From the NCBI GenBank assembly GCA_017379935.1, contig JAFNVC010000005.1:1-37954 (forward strand): DNA of 37,954 nt. The letters are read 5' to 3'. The notes under the pieces are model-generated. The model saw only the letters and a list, made by a program, of their open reading frames with translations, had not been told where the DNA came from and made no database searches. Position 1 is the stretch's first letter; every line of letters begins with the position of its first letter. The stretch comes from Clostridia bacterium (GTDB taxonomy: Bacteria > Bacillota > Clostridia > Oscillospirales > Acutalibacteraceae). Below, piece by piece: positions 17,093-25,842 of this stretch. The position numbers were made by a program, and so were the translations under genes.

Positions 17093-17943
17093 ATTAAATC
17101 TCCTTTGAGTTCTTCCATATATCTTCCGAGAGCATTCTGCCACGTCGGAAGGCGGTCAATTCCCGCACGGTCAAGGCAAGCCTTGGAAAGTCTTGAATTG
17201 AGCGGTCTTGCCGCTTTTGCGGGATATTGGCTTGATAATATAGGATTGATTTTGGTTTTTCTGCCGCCGAGAGTCATAATCATCGCGGCAAATTCTGCCC
17301 AGGAGCAGAAATTCTCATTCGTACCGTGGTAAGTGCCATATTTTTCGGTCATAATAAGATCGCAGATAAGACGTGCAAGGTCAGGAGTGTATGTCGGTGA
17401 GCCTATCTGGTCACATACGACATTGAGCTCATCACGCTCTGCGCCGAGACGAAGCATAGTCTTTACGAAATTATTGCCGTTAATGCCGAAAACCCACGAG
17501 GTGCGGACAATGAAATACTTATCCGTATGGCGCTTCACGGCATCCTCGCCCTCGAGCTTGGTTCTGCCGTATACACTCTTCGGAGCGGTCGGATCGTTTA
17601 CCTCAAACGGCTCCTCACCCTCACCGCCGTAGACATAATCCGTGCTGACATAAAGGATTTTTGCACCGAGCTGACTTGCCGCCAGCGCAAGGTTTGCACT
17701 TCCGTCAACATTAACCCTGCGGCAGGTCTCCTCGTCATCCTCTGCCCTGTCAACCGCAGTATATGCGGCGCAATGGACAATCGCATCGGGTGAATATTCT
17801 TTTGTAAATTTAATCGTCGCTTCACGGTCGGTGATATCAAAATCCTGCAGATCCGTGCCGATGCACTCAATCTGCCGCGATTCAAGCTCCTTGACAACAT
17901 CGTAGCCGAGCTGACCGTTAAAGCCTGTTACAAGAACCTTCAT
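17089..17943 (-). CDS. rfbD: dTDP-4-dehydrorhamnose reductase
   Basis: Catalyses the last step of dTDP-L-rhamnose synthesis, reducing dTDP-4-keto-rhamnose with NAD(P)H. The 284-residue short-chain dehydrogenase starts MKVLVTGFNGQLGYDVVKEL (GxxGQLG nucleotide motif). It contains VHCAAYTAVDRAEDDEE, YVSTDYVYGG and the catalytic pair in SVYGRTKLEGE (YxxxK), and ends with an RPLNSRLSK segment typical of RfbD. The 3' end overlaps the next gene by 4 bp. The order rfbA-rfbC-rfbD is complete except that rfbB (dTDP-glucose 4,6-dehydratase) is absent from the cluster. Confidence 0.96.
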   Translation of the reverse strand: MKVLVTGFNGQLGYDVVKELESRQIECIGTDLQDFDITDREATIKFTKEYSPDAIVHCAAYTAVDRAEDDEETCRRVNVDGSANLALAASQLGAKILYVSTDYVYGGEGEEPFEVNDPTAPKSVYGRTKLEGEDAVKRHTDKYFIVRTSWVFGINGNNFVKTMLRLGAERDELNVVCDQIGSPTYTPDLARLICDLIMTEKYGTYHGTNENFCSWAEFAAMIMTLGGRKTKINPILSSQYPAKAARPLNSRLSKACLDRAGIDRLPTWQNALGRYMEELKGDLI

Positions 17944-17955
17944 ATTTTTATCCTA

Positions 17956-18507
17956 TCAATAATTAAAATCAACGTCACTGTCGCAAATAAGCGGTGCATT
18001 CATATCCTTCTGTGACAGAATCGGGTTTTCAATACCCCATTCAACGCCGAGTGCAGGGTCATCAAAGCGGACACTTCTGTCATCCGACGGAGAATAGAAT
18101 TCGTCAACCTTATACATAACCTCAACGTTATCCGTGAGGGTTACAAAGCCGTGGAGACAGCCCTTAGGGATAAAAAATGACTTCTTATTCTCTTCCGAAA
18201 GCTCCACACTGACCCATTGCATATAGGTCGGTGATCCCTTTCTTATATCCACCGCAACGTCAAGAATCGTTCCTCTGATGCAGGTAATAAGCTTGCTCTG
18301 CGCCGTAGGGTTAAGCTGACAGTGAAGTCCTCGCAGCGTACCCTTTTCAGCCGAAAAGGAGCGGTTATCCTGAACGAAATCAACGTCGATACCTGCATCT
18401 GCAAGCTTCTTTTTCGAATAGGATTCCATAAACCAGCCGCGGTTATCACCGAAAATATCAGGCTCAATAATAATTGCACCGTCAACCTTTGTTTTAATTG
18501 CGTTCAT
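17956..18507 (-). CDS. rfbC: dTDP-4-dehydrorhamnose 3,5-epimerase
   Basis: Epimerises dTDP-4-keto-6-deoxyglucose at C3 and C5. The 183-residue cupin has FGDNRGWFMESYSKKKL, QDNRSFSAEKGTLRGLHCQLNP with the catalytic histidine region, VAVDIRKGSPTYMQW and FIPKGCLHGFVTLTDNVEVMYKVDEFYSPSDD, all family hallmarks. A longer frame starts at 18591, but that would overlap the end of rfbA. The ATG at 18507 has AGGATG upstream and gives the usual protein length. It starts 7 bp after the rfbA stop. Confidence 0.96.
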   Translation of the reverse strand: MNAIKTKVDGAIIIEPDIFGDNRGWFMESYSKKKLADAGIDVDFVQDNRSFSAEKGTLRGLHCQLNPTAQSKLITCIRGTILDVAVDIRKGSPTYMQWVSVELSEENKKSFFIPKGCLHGFVTLTDNVEVMYKVDEFYSPSDDRSVRFDDPALGVEWGIENPILSQKDMNAPLICDSDVDFNY

Positions 18508-18514
18508 AGCACTA

Positions 18515-19444
18515 TCATCCTTTTTTTGTGTCTTCCTTACCCCATCGCGGGCGCTCGCCTGTTTCGGAATAAATAATCTTGCCCTCAGCAACCTTCATAA
18601 GATGCTGACCGTAGGCGGATTTTCCGTACTTCTTTGCGGATTCGATAAGATTTTTCTTTGAAATCCAGCGTGAATTATAGGCAATCTCTTCGGGTGCGGA
18701 AATCTTGATACCCTGAAGCTTTTCGACGGTTCTGATAAAGTTGCAGGCATCCGTCAGCGCATCAACGGTTCCTGTATCAAGCCAAGCGAAGCCTCTGCCC
18801 ATAAGCTTGATATCGAGATTTCCGTTCTCGAGGTAAATCTGATTGATATCCGTGATTTCAAGCTCGCCTCTTTCGGAGGGCTTGAGATTTTTTGCATATT
18901 CGACAACCTTGTTGTCATAGAAATAAAGTCCCGTTACGGCATAATTCGACTTAGGCTCGGCAGGCTTTTCGACAATCGAAACAGGCTTGCCCTCTGCATC
19001 AAATTCAACAACACCGAACTGCTCGGGATTTTCAACGTAATAGCCGAAAATCGTCGCTCTGTTCTTATTTTTAGCCGCCTGACGGAGCATATGACCGAAG
19101 CCGCTGCCGTAGAAAATATTATCGCCGAGTACCATTGCTACGGAATCCTTACCGATGAATTCTTCGCCGATGATAAATGCCTGAGCGAGTCCGTCAGGGC
19201 TTTCCTGTACAGCATAAGACAGCTTAAGACCGAACTGTGAGCCGTCACCGAGAAGTCTTTCAAACTTCGGAGTATCGTCGGGAGTTGAGATAATAAGAAT
19301 CTCTCTGATACCTGCGAGCATAAGCGTTGATAAGGGATAATAAATCATCGGCTTGTCGTAAACAGGCAAAAGCTGTTTACTGGTAACCATTGTTAACGGA
19401 TAAAGTCTTGTGCCGGAGCCACCGGCAAGAATAATGCCTTTCAT
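18515..19444 (-). CDS. rfbA: Glucose-1-phosphate thymidylyltransferase
   Basis: Makes dTDP-glucose from dTTP and glucose-1-phosphate, the entry step to dTDP-rhamnose. The 309-residue protein starts [18 protein letters not shown], the nucleotidyltransferase loop. It continues with [44 protein letters not shown] and [18 protein letters not shown], as in RmlA of the usual ~290-residue length. AAGGAG precedes the ATG. Its substrate could come from phosphoglucomutase, encoded elsewhere in the window. First of three rhamnose genes in the run. Confidence 0.97.
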   Translation of the reverse strand: MKGIILAGGSGTRLYPLTMVTSKQLLPVYDKPMIYYPLSTLMLAGIREILIISTPDDTPKFERLLGDGSQFGLKLSYAVQESPDGLAQAFIIGEEFIGKDSVAMVLGDNIFYGSGFGHMLRQAAKNKNRATIFGYYVENPEQFGVVEFDAEGKPVSIVEKPAEPKSNYAVTGLYFYDNKVVEYAKNLKPSERGELEITDINQIYLENGNLDIKLMGRGFAWLDTGTVDALTDACNFIRTVEKLQGIKISAPEEIAYNSRWISKKNLIESAKKYGKSAYGQHLMKVAEGKIIYSETGERPRWGKEDTKKG

Positions 19445-19455
19445 AACATTTCTCC

Positions 19456-19983
19456 TTACTTAAACATCGTTCCGCCGTGGCAATCAATGCCGACAACAAG
19501 CGGGAAATCTTTGATTTTTATACGTTTTACCGATTCACAACCGAGGTCAAAAAATGCGATTTCTTCACATTCCTCAACACATTTTGCCGCAAGTGCGCCT
19601 GCCCCTCCGATTGCACACAGATATACTGCTTTGTTCCTTTTTACAGCCTCGCAGACCGCCTCGTTCCTCTCGCCCTTGCCGATCATCGCACAAAGACCGT
19701 TATCGAGAAGCAGAGGTGCAAACGGATCCATTCTGCTTGACGTTGTCGGTCCGCATGAGCCTATCGGCAACCCCTCGGGTGCGGGGGTCGGGCCTGCATA
19801 ATAAATGCAAGCACCGTCGAGCCCAAAAGGAAGCTCGCCGCCCTCATTGATAATCGAAACGAGCCTCTTGTGCGCAGCATCGCGTGAGGTATAGACGGTA
19901 CCCGAAAGGATAACCCTGTCCCCTGCGCGAAGCCCGGGCGCCTTCTGCCTTAAATCTGCGGTATCAATAATATACTCTGCCAT
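19456..19983 (-). CDS. Class I fumarase / L-tartrate dehydratase beta subunit, lone
   Basis: A 175-residue protein equal to the C-terminal domain (beta subunit) of [4Fe-4S] class I fumarate hydratases. It has [57 protein letters not shown] and a late [15 protein letters not shown]. In two-subunit fumarases the alpha subunit carries the iron-sulfur cysteines and is normally the adjacent gene. No such gene is present on either side, so the partner must be elsewhere or this copy has another role. The ATG overlaps the stop of the coiled-coil gene upstream as TAATG, giving tight coupling to a gene with no metabolic link. Confidence 0.9.
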   Translation of the reverse strand: MAEYIIDTADLRQKAPGLRAGDRVILSGTVYTSRDAAHKRLVSIINEGGELPFGLDGACIYYAGPTPAPEGLPIGSCGPTTSSRMDPFAPLLLDNGLCAMIGKGERNEAVCEAVKRNKAVYLCAIGGAGALAAKCVEECEEIAFFDLGCESVKRIKIKDFPLVVGIDCHGGTMFK

Positions 19984-20468
19984 TATTTCAGCCTCTCTGC
20001 AAGATTTTTGAGCAGATCCTTTGCCTGCTTTGCCGTTACCTTTTCACGGCCTTCGATATCCTTTATGATTTCGTCAACCGTTTTCTGTGCCTTTTCAAGC
20101 TTTTCCTCAGCGGCCGAAACGAGCTGTTTTGCCGTTTCGGATGCAGCTTCAACAAGCTCATCGCACATCTCGACAGTCTTACCTGCATCTGTTGATGAAA
20201 GCCTTTCGTTTTCCTTCTGCAGTTCTTCAATCTCTTTTTCAAGATCGGAAATCCTGCCTTTATACTCATCGGCACTGACCTTAAGCTGTGAAAGCTCATC
20301 CTCAAGAGTCTGCGCACGATTTGTAAGCGTTGTTATCTGAAATTCCTTTTCGTCGAGCATCAGCTTATACTTCTGCTGATTGGATTTAAGTTGCTGAATA
20401 TAGCTGATGACCTCAACGCGGTCAAAACCGCCGAACGGAGTTCGTTTGAATAAAACATCCTCTTTCAC
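19983..20468 (-). CDS. Small DivIVA-like coiled-coil protein
   Basis: A 161-residue protein. After a short start (MKEDVLFKRTPFGGFDRVEVISYIQQLKSNQQ) it is almost wholly predicted coiled coil (about 30-100), followed by an alanine/lysine helix to the end. The N-terminal pattern, a Gly-Phe turn then EVISYIQQL, resembles the membrane-binding start of DivIVA proteins. Homology is suggestive only. A longer frame begins at 20654, but it would lie inside the upstream gene. The GTG at 20468 has a strong AAAGGAGG 7 nt upstream. It sits 13 bp after the membrane protein gene and overlaps the fumarase beta gene by 1 bp. A polar scaffold role beside the membrane protein is a guess. Confidence 0.8.
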   Translation of the reverse strand: MKEDVLFKRTPFGGFDRVEVISYIQQLKSNQQKYKLMLDEKEFQITTLTNRAQTLEDELSQLKVSADEYKGRISDLEKEIEELQKENERLSSTDAGKTVEMCDELVEAASETAKQLVSAAEEKLEKAQKTVDEIIKDIEGREKVTAKQAKDLLKNLAERLK

Positions 20469-20481
20469 GGTATTGCCTCCT

Positions 20482-22557
20482 TTATTTAACGTAAACTGTT
20501 TTTGTAACATCATCACTGCACTTGCGGACACCGTCCTCCGGTGTGCAGATATACATTTCGCCCGCATTATGAATTTCTGACGAGCCGATATTTTTGATAT
20601 AGGCGAAGCTTTTGCCGTTATAAACAAAGCTTTCAGGTGAGATATCAGTATCAACAGCGTTGAATTTCACGCCGTCAAAAACTCCGATATCCGTAAGCTC
20701 GCTGTCCGTCTGTTGTCCGGTGAGAAGCAGGACATAATCGGGACTTAATGCAAAATAAGCATAGAGACTGTCGCAGATATGCTGCTTCGAATCCTTGACG
20801 GTATGTCTGTACAGCGAGGTCTTTTCCGCGGTTGCCGCCTTTTCGTAATAAAGCACGCCGTTCTCGAAAGTACAATCCGTAACATCTGTATCAACAAGAA
20901 TCCTCTTGCCGAACGCCGACTGTGTAATCTCGCTGAAATAGAGCTCACCGTTCTCAAGCGCATACATAACGCTGCTCGTAGCAGGGATAAACTCGATGTT
21001 TTCCGTGTCGTAGCCGCTGATATTATATTCGAGCACACGAGTACCGTCATACCATGTATAGATACAGTCATCTGACAGGTCATACGCTCCGCCGACGCTG
21101 TCGCGGACATATTCAACGGCATCCGTAATATTTCCGTCCGATGCAAGACTCATCAGCTTATCCATAGTGATTTTACTTTCAACCGCGATGACGGACTTGC
21201 GGTAGATAATGCGCGGTGCTTCGCTTACAGAAAAGGCAAGTATATTATCGAGCTTCACTCCCGAAGCAAGCTTTTTTGCTGTAAGTCCGTTGTATACATA
21301 ACAGCTGTAATCATCCTCAACGGAAAGTCCGAGGTCGATTCTGCTCAGTTCCTCACGAATTTTGTCACGCTGCTGCTTTGCCTCATATTTTCTTTTTGCG
21401 GTATTGAACGCCGAGGTATCGAGGACATAACGCTTGAAAATAAAGCCTCTTTCGACCATATAGTCACTCTCGACGGGATATTTCATTCCCGCGTCACCGT
21501 CAGCATAGCTGTCATTTATAAAATCCTGCCAGTTGACGGCAGAGTTGTTTTTGGTGAAGTAGTAGAGATTGCCGTTATACTCATAATCGTTGATATAAAC
21601 CTCGCTGACATCCGCACAGACCCTGACCGGTTCGTCGAGGTTACGGACGGTAAAGACGTCAACATTAGTTGAATTTCCTGACTTTATGGTGTAAAGCAGC
21701 TCAAAGCCTTCATCAGAATTGCAGAAGCTGACATAATCGATACCGCTCGCAACATTATGCGAAGCCTCACCGTATCTTACTCTGTGAAGAGAATACGTCG
21801 AGCCGATACGACGCGTAAAATAAATAACATCTCCCTTTTCGGGAAGGTAGGTCTGCTCAACATTCGTTGAGATTTCCTGTGTTTTACCTGTTTCGGCGCT
21901 GTAAAGATACAGGCTTCTGATATCTGCCTTCGTTTTGGTATACGCAAGGAGTGTGCCGGCAGCGTTTATCTGCCAGCCTCCGTCCACGCCGTTATCGATA
22001 AGTGAACCGGATTTTTTAAGCGAGCTTTTTTTAGCCACATCAACCGCTCTCAGGTCAAACTTACCCGTGTGGGACGATGATGCCTTGCTGAAAAAGAGCA
22101 TCATAGCATTATCGGAAGTCCTGATTTCCTGGGCATCGGACAGAGTGTAACGCGAGCCGTCCGTAAGCATCAGCTGCATTTTTTCTTCCGCTTCAAAAAT
22201 GCTCTTTACGGGATACTCGTTCTTTCCGCTGTTGATAATTCCTGCAGCGGCTCCCGCCACTGCGCCGATACAAACAACAGCTATCAGAAGATATGCAATT
22301 ATTTTTTTAGGTACTGTATTTAAAGCCGAAAAAATCGGATTTGATTTCTTTTTTATATCATTTTTTCTTGCTTCCGCGCGTTCCTTTGGACGCGGTATTT
22401 TTTCGTAATCCGAAATTACAATGCTTTCAACGGGCTGAATATCCCCCGAGAAATACATTGCTTCATAAATTGGCAAAAGCTCAGACTCATTTACAGCCCG
22501 AGCGTCATCGTCAAATTGATTGAGTTTTTCACTTTTAATTTCATCGTTCTCTTTCAT
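20482..22557 (-). CDS. Single-pass membrane protein with large extracellular repeat/propeller-like domain
   Basis: I do not recognise a named family for this 691-residue protein. Residues 1-85 are charged and cytoplasmic-looking. One hydrophobic helix lies at about 86-108 (IIAYLLIAVVCIGAVAGAAAG). About 580 residues outside follow, rich in short beta strands and recurring Y/F-containing turns (for example LYLYSAETGKTQEIS, DVIYFTRRIGSTYSLHRV, GNLYYFTKNNS, GVLYYEKAA). That is the pattern of a beta-propeller or DUF5050-type sensor domain. The positive-inside rule (KKKSNP, VPKK before the helix) places the C-terminal part outside the cell. The frame could start at 22611, but GGTGAT precedes the ATG at 22557. 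A strong hairpin (22571-22598) lies right before that ribosome site. Confidence 0.82.
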   Translation of the reverse strand: MKENDEIKSEKLNQFDDDARAVNESELLPIYEAMYFSGDIQPVESIVISDYEKIPRPKERAEARKNDIKKKSNPIFSALNTVPKKIIAYLLIAVVCIGAVAGAAAGIINSGKNEYPVKSIFEAEEKMQLMLTDGSRYTLSDAQEIRTSDNAMMLFFSKASSSHTGKFDLRAVDVAKKSSLKKSGSLIDNGVDGGWQINAAGTLLAYTKTKADIRSLYLYSAETGKTQEISTNVEQTYLPEKGDVIYFTRRIGSTYSLHRVRYGEASHNVASGIDYVSFCNSDEGFELLYTIKSGNSTNVDVFTVRNLDEPVRVCADVSEVYINDYEYNGNLYYFTKNNSAVNWQDFINDSYADGDAGMKYPVESDYMVERGFIFKRYVLDTSAFNTAKRKYEAKQQRDKIREELSRIDLGLSVEDDYSCYVYNGLTAKKLASGVKLDNILAFSVSEAPRIIYRKSVIAVESKITMDKLMSLASDGNITDAVEYVRDSVGGAYDLSDDCIYTWYDGTRVLEYNISGYDTENIEFIPATSSVMYALENGELYFSEITQSAFGKRILVDTDVTDCTFENGVLYYEKAATAEKTSLYRHTVKDSKQHICDSLYAYFALSPDYVLLLTGQQTDSELTDIGVFDGVKFNAVDTDISPESFVYNGKSFAYIKNIGSSEIHNAGEMYICTPEDGVRKCSDDVTKTVYVK

Positions 22558-22570
22558 TTTTATCACCGCT

Positions 22571-22598
22571 CCGACTGCCTCCCGACGGAGGCAATCGG
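22571..22598 (-). other. GC-rich hairpin between transketolase and the membrane protein gene
   Basis: A 12-bp stem (22571-22582 with 22587-22598; CCGATTGCCTCC arm on the minus strand) has one G-U pair and the 4-nt loop GTCG. No T-run follows, so it is not a normal intrinsic terminator. It starts 13 nt after the transketolase stop and ends 3 nt before the Shine-Dalgarno of the next gene. mRNA 3'-end protection or translation control are the likely roles (inference). Confidence 0.7.
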
Positions 22599-22611
22599 AG
22601 AATAACATCAA

Positions 22612-23559
22612 TTATTTCATTGAAATTGCTTTCTTTGCCTTCTCTACGATATTTGAAGCGCAGAGACCGTAAATCTTAAGCATTTCAACTGCGGGGCCGG
22701 ATGCGCCGAACTTATCTTCAACGCCGACCTTAACTACGGGAACGGGATACTCCTCGCAAACAGCCTCAGCAACTGCTGCACCGAGACCGCCGATAACGCT
22801 GTGCTCTTCAGCTGTAACGAGTGCGCCTGTTTCCTTTGCAGCCTCAAGGATGATATCCTTGTCGATAGGCTTGATTGTGTGGATGTTGATAACTCTTGCA
22901 GAGATACCCTCTTCAGCGAGCATATCCTTCGCAATCATAGCCTCATTAACCATAAGACCTGTTGCGATGATTGTTACATCATTACCGTCAGCCATCTTGA
23001 TGCCCTTGCCGATCTCGAAGGAATAGTTGTCGGGATCGTTGAATCTCGGCACTGCAAGTCTGCCGAAGCGAAGGTAAACGGGACCCTCATACTCTGCTGC
23101 TGCAAGAACAGCGGCACGTGCTTCAACATCGTCAGCGGGATTGATGATAACCATACCCGGGATTGTTCTCATAAGAGCGATATCCTCACAGCACTGATGG
23201 CTTGCGCCGTCCTCACCGACAGAGATACCTGCATGAGTTGCGCCGAGCTTGACGTTGAGATGAGGATAGCCGATTGTGTTACGCACCTGCTCGAATGCAC
23301 GTCCTGCAAGGAACATTGCGAATGAGCTTGCGAAAACTGTATGGCCTGTTGTTGCAAGACCTGCGGCAACGCCTACAAGGTTTGCCTCTGCGATACCTGC
23401 ATCGTAAAATCTTTCGGGAAATGCCTTTTTGAAAGCACCTGTCTTTGTTGCGGCTGCAAGGTCAGCGTCCATAACAATAAGGCTTTCGTCCTTCTGACCT
23501 AATTCAACCAAAGCCTGGCCGTAAGCATCTCTGGTTGCGGTTTTAATTACATCTGCCAT
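22612..23559 (-). CDS. Transketolase, C-terminal (pyrimidine-binding) subunit
   Basis: Second half of a split transketolase, 315 residues, forming the active enzyme with the next gene in the non-oxidative pentose phosphate pathway. The segment DADLAAATKTGAFKKAFPERFYDAGIAEANLVGVAAGLA holds the conserved glutamate (GIAEAN) that activates the thiamine ring. GISVGEDGASHQCCEDIALMRTIPG and the C-terminal swivel domain with VITAEEHSVIGGLGAAVAE-like sequence follow. GGAGG lies just before the ATG at 23559, 2 bp after the N-terminal subunit stop. It could in principle be a related deoxy-sugar transketolase, but the family match is clear. Confidence 0.95.
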   Translation of the reverse strand: MADVIKTATRDAYGQALVELGQKDESLIVMDADLAAATKTGAFKKAFPERFYDAGIAEANLVGVAAGLATTGHTVFASSFAMFLAGRAFEQVRNTIGYPHLNVKLGATHAGISVGEDGASHQCCEDIALMRTIPGMVIINPADDVEARAAVLAAAEYEGPVYLRFGRLAVPRFNDPDNYSFEIGKGIKMADGNDVTIIATGLMVNEAMIAKDMLAEEGISARVINIHTIKPIDKDIILEAAKETGALVTAEEHSVIGGLGAAVAEAVCEEYPVPVVKVGVEDKFGASGPAVEMLKIYGLCASNIVEKAKKAISMK

Positions 23560-23561
23560 TA

Positions 23562-24404
23562 TTATGCCTCCAATTCTGCAAGCTTTGCCTGAAGCTCTGC
23601 CATTGCCTGCTCGTACTGTTCAGCGTTGGGTGCTGTACCGTGCCATGAGCACTGGTCTTCCATAAAGGAAACACCGCAGCCCTTGACTGTTTTTGCAATA
23701 ATTGCTGTCGGCTTGCCCTTGAACTCTGCTGCTGCCTTGAAGGCTGCATCGATTTCATCAAAGGAATGGCCGTAGATTTCGATTACATTCCAGCCGAATG
23801 CGCGGAACTTTTCGGGAATCGGATAGGGAGAGTTAACCTCTGCCACAGAGCCGTCAATCTGAAGATTGTTGTTATCAACAACGGCACAGAGATTGTCGAG
23901 ACCCTTTGCTGCTGCAAACATCGCAGCCTCCCAGACCTGACCCTCCTGAATCTCACCGTCACCGAGAACTGTGTAGACTCTGTAATCCTTATTATCAATC
24001 TTTCCGCCGAGAGCCATACCGACTGCTGTTGAAATACCCTGACCGAGTGAGCCTGTGCTCATATCAACGCCCGGAGTGAGCTTCATGCTCGGATGACCCT
24101 GGAGCATTGCGCCCGGCTTACGGAGATTCTTGAGCTCGGACACGGGGAAGAAGCCCTTATGAGCAAGAACCGCGTAAAGTGCGGGTGCTGTATGACCCTT
24201 TGAAAGAACGAAACGGTCTCTGTTCTCATCCTTGGGGTTTTTCGGATCAACGTTCATATGCTCGAAATAGAGATATGTGAGAATATCCGTTACCGACAAT
24301 GAACCGCCCGGATGACCTGATTTTGCATTGAACACACCTTCAATTACACCCATACGCACATTGCATGCCTTAATCTGTAACTGCTTTTTTACTGCTGCGT
24401 CCAA
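23562..24404 (-). CDS. Transketolase, N-terminal (thiamine diphosphate) subunit
   Basis: First half of the split transketolase, 280 residues. It carries SGHPGGSLSVTDILTYLYF, the thiamine diphosphate/metal motif LGDGEIQEGQVWEAAMFAA with DNNNLQIDG, and GHSFDEIDAAF. The open frame can be read from a TTG at 24419, but that codon is the left part of the ribosome site GGAGGTG. A second TTG at 24404 lies 8 nt after the site and gives MDAAVKKQLQIKACN, so 24404 is chosen. Together with the C-terminal subunit it would supply pentose and erythrose phosphates and could also process arabinose released by the GH51/GH43 enzymes after conversion to xylulose-5-phosphate (inference). Confidence 0.94.
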   Translation of the reverse strand: MDAAVKKQLQIKACNVRMGVIEGVFNAKSGHPGGSLSVTDILTYLYFEHMNVDPKNPKDENRDRFVLSKGHTAPALYAVLAHKGFFPVSELKNLRKPGAMLQGHPSMKLTPGVDMSTGSLGQGISTAVGMALGGKIDNKDYRVYTVLGDGEIQEGQVWEAAMFAAAKGLDNLCAVVDNNNLQIDGSVAEVNSPYPIPEKFRAFGWNVIEIYGHSFDEIDAAFKAAAEFKGKPTAIIAKTVKGCGVSFMEDQCSWHGTAPNAEQYEQAMAELQAKLAELEA

Positions 24405-24440
24405 AATAAACACCTCCAATATAATTAACGGGTAAACGAC

Positions 24441-25361
24441 TTATTCGTTACCTAAAGATTGGCTTTTTAAAAATTTTGTGAAATAGTCGGGCAAATCTGC
24501 CTCAAGCTCAATGTATCTGCCGTCACGGGGATGAACAAATCCGATTAAGCCTGCGTGCAGGCATTGACCGCCAAGTGACGTTACTCCGTTTTTCGGGCCG
24601 TAGACGGGGTCGCCCGCCACGGGGTGTCCGATATGGGACATATGCACTCTTATCTGGTGCGTTCTGCCCGTTTCGAGAGTAACTCTGATATATGAGAATT
24701 TCCCGTTTGAATCGAGAACCTCGTAATGCGAGACCGCTGAACGCGAGTTCCTTTCGGTGACGCACATCTTTTTTCTGTCCTTCGGACTTCTTCCTATCGG
24801 GGCATTGACCGTACCCTGCGGCTCCTTAAAGCCGCCGTGGACAACCGCTCTGTACTGCCTTTTGAAGGAATGCTCCTTAATCTGCTCGGCTAGCCTTTCG
24901 TGTGCAAAGTCATTTTTAGCTACGATCAGAAGTCCGCTGGTATCCTTATCTATTCTATGAACAATTCCCGGTCGGATAACACCGTTGATGCCCGAAAGGC
25001 TGTCTCCGCAATGATAAAGAAGCGCATTGACCAGCGTTCCGTCGTAATTGCCTGCCGCAGGATGAACAACCATTCCGCGCGGCTTGTTGACAACGAGCAG
25101 GTCGCTGTCCTCATAGACAACATCGAGCGGTATATTCTCGGGCTTTGCCTCAATTTCCACAGGCTCGGGCGGAGTAAAGCGTATTTCATCCCCTGCCGTC
25201 AGCCTGAGTCCCTTTGAAGCCGTCTTACCGTTGACGGTAACCTCACCGTTTTCAAGGATACGCTGAATATGCGAGCGGGTAAAATCGGTCAGCGAGGAAA
25301 GAGCCTTATCTATCCTCTGCGATGAAAACTCATCGGACACGGTGATAATAATTTCATCCAT
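24441..25361 (-). CDS. rluD: RluD-type 23S rRNA pseudouridine synthase
   Basis: Converts specific uridines of large-subunit rRNA to pseudouridine. The 306-residue product has an N-terminal S4 RNA-binding domain (SSQRIDKALSSLTDFTRSHIQRILENGEVTVNGK). The RluA/RluD catalytic domain has LVVNKPRGMVVHPAAG and the active-site motif HRIDKDTSGLLIVAKN with the catalytic aspartate, then ETGRTHQIRVHMSHIGHPVAGDPVYG. The subtype could be YlyB-like, which normally follows lspA in Firmicutes, as here. Several starts are in frame (25370, 25367, 25361). The ATG at 25361 is best spaced from GGTGATG and overlaps the lspA stop by 8 bp. Confidence 0.95.
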   Translation of the reverse strand: MDEIIITVSDEFSSQRIDKALSSLTDFTRSHIQRILENGEVTVNGKTASKGLRLTAGDEIRFTPPEPVEIEAKPENIPLDVVYEDSDLLVVNKPRGMVVHPAAGNYDGTLVNALLYHCGDSLSGINGVIRPGIVHRIDKDTSGLLIVAKNDFAHERLAEQIKEHSFKRQYRAVVHGGFKEPQGTVNAPIGRSPKDRKKMCVTERNSRSAVSHYEVLDSNGKFSYIRVTLETGRTHQIRVHMSHIGHPVAGDPVYGPKNGVTSLGGQCLHAGLIGFVHPRDGRYIELEADLPDYFTKFLKSQSLGNE

Positions 25362-25842
25362 TCTCATCACCTGCTTTTTTCTGCTTTCTTTCGCGGAAAA
25401 TGTCGTAAATCATATAGCCCATCAGCATAAACGATCCGCATGTCACAAGGATATCGGCAAAATTGAAAACCGCGAAATTCATAAACTGAACCTCAATGTA
25501 ATCAATAACATAGCCGAGAAGCACTCTGTCAACAAGATTGCCCAGACCGCCCGCTATTATCAGCACGGCACAGACCTGACAGAATCCGGATTTGATTTTG
25601 CCCATAAGCAGAATCACGATACCCGCGACAATTACGATGCCCGTAAAAACGGAAAGAAGCGCCGTATTATCGCTGAAAGAGCCGAATGCCGCGCCCGTGT
25701 TGCGGACATATTCCCAACCGATGAAGCCGTCAATGAAGCTGATGCTTCCGACAGGCTGCAAATCGCGCTCAACAAAGAATTTTATAAGCTGGTCAACGGC
25801 GGTAAGCACCGCTATTGCGACCACACTGATTATTTTAGCCAT
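25354..25842 (-). CDS. lspA: Lipoprotein signal peptidase (signal peptidase II)
   Basis: Cleaves signal peptides of lipid-modified prolipoproteins in the membrane. The 162-residue protein has four hydrophobic helices. The two catalytic aspartates are in GGLGNLVDRV (Asp105) and FAVFNFADI (Asp130), and the family motif WEYVRNTGAAFG is present. Length is usual. Its ATG overlaps the divIVA stop as TAATG, and its own end overlaps rluD by 8 bp, so translation is coupled on both sides. Confidence 0.97.
   Translation of the reverse strand: MAKIISVVAIAVLTAVDQLIKFFVERDLQPVGSISFIDGFIGWEYVRNTGAAFGSFSDNTALLSVFTGIVIVAGIVILLMGKIKSGFCQVCAVLIIAGGLGNLVDRVLLGYVIDYIEVQFMNFAVFNFADILVTCGSFMLMGYMIYDIFRERKQKKAGDENG

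Noticed and set aside
18508-18591. Longer rfbC start at 18591
   Set aside because: It would overlap the end of rfbA by 77 bp and add an N-terminus unlike the family. The ATG at 18507 has a ribosome site and gives the normal length.
20469-20654. Longer start of the coiled-coil gene at 20654
   Set aside because: It would lie inside the upstream membrane protein gene. GTG 20468 has AAAGGAGG at correct spacing.
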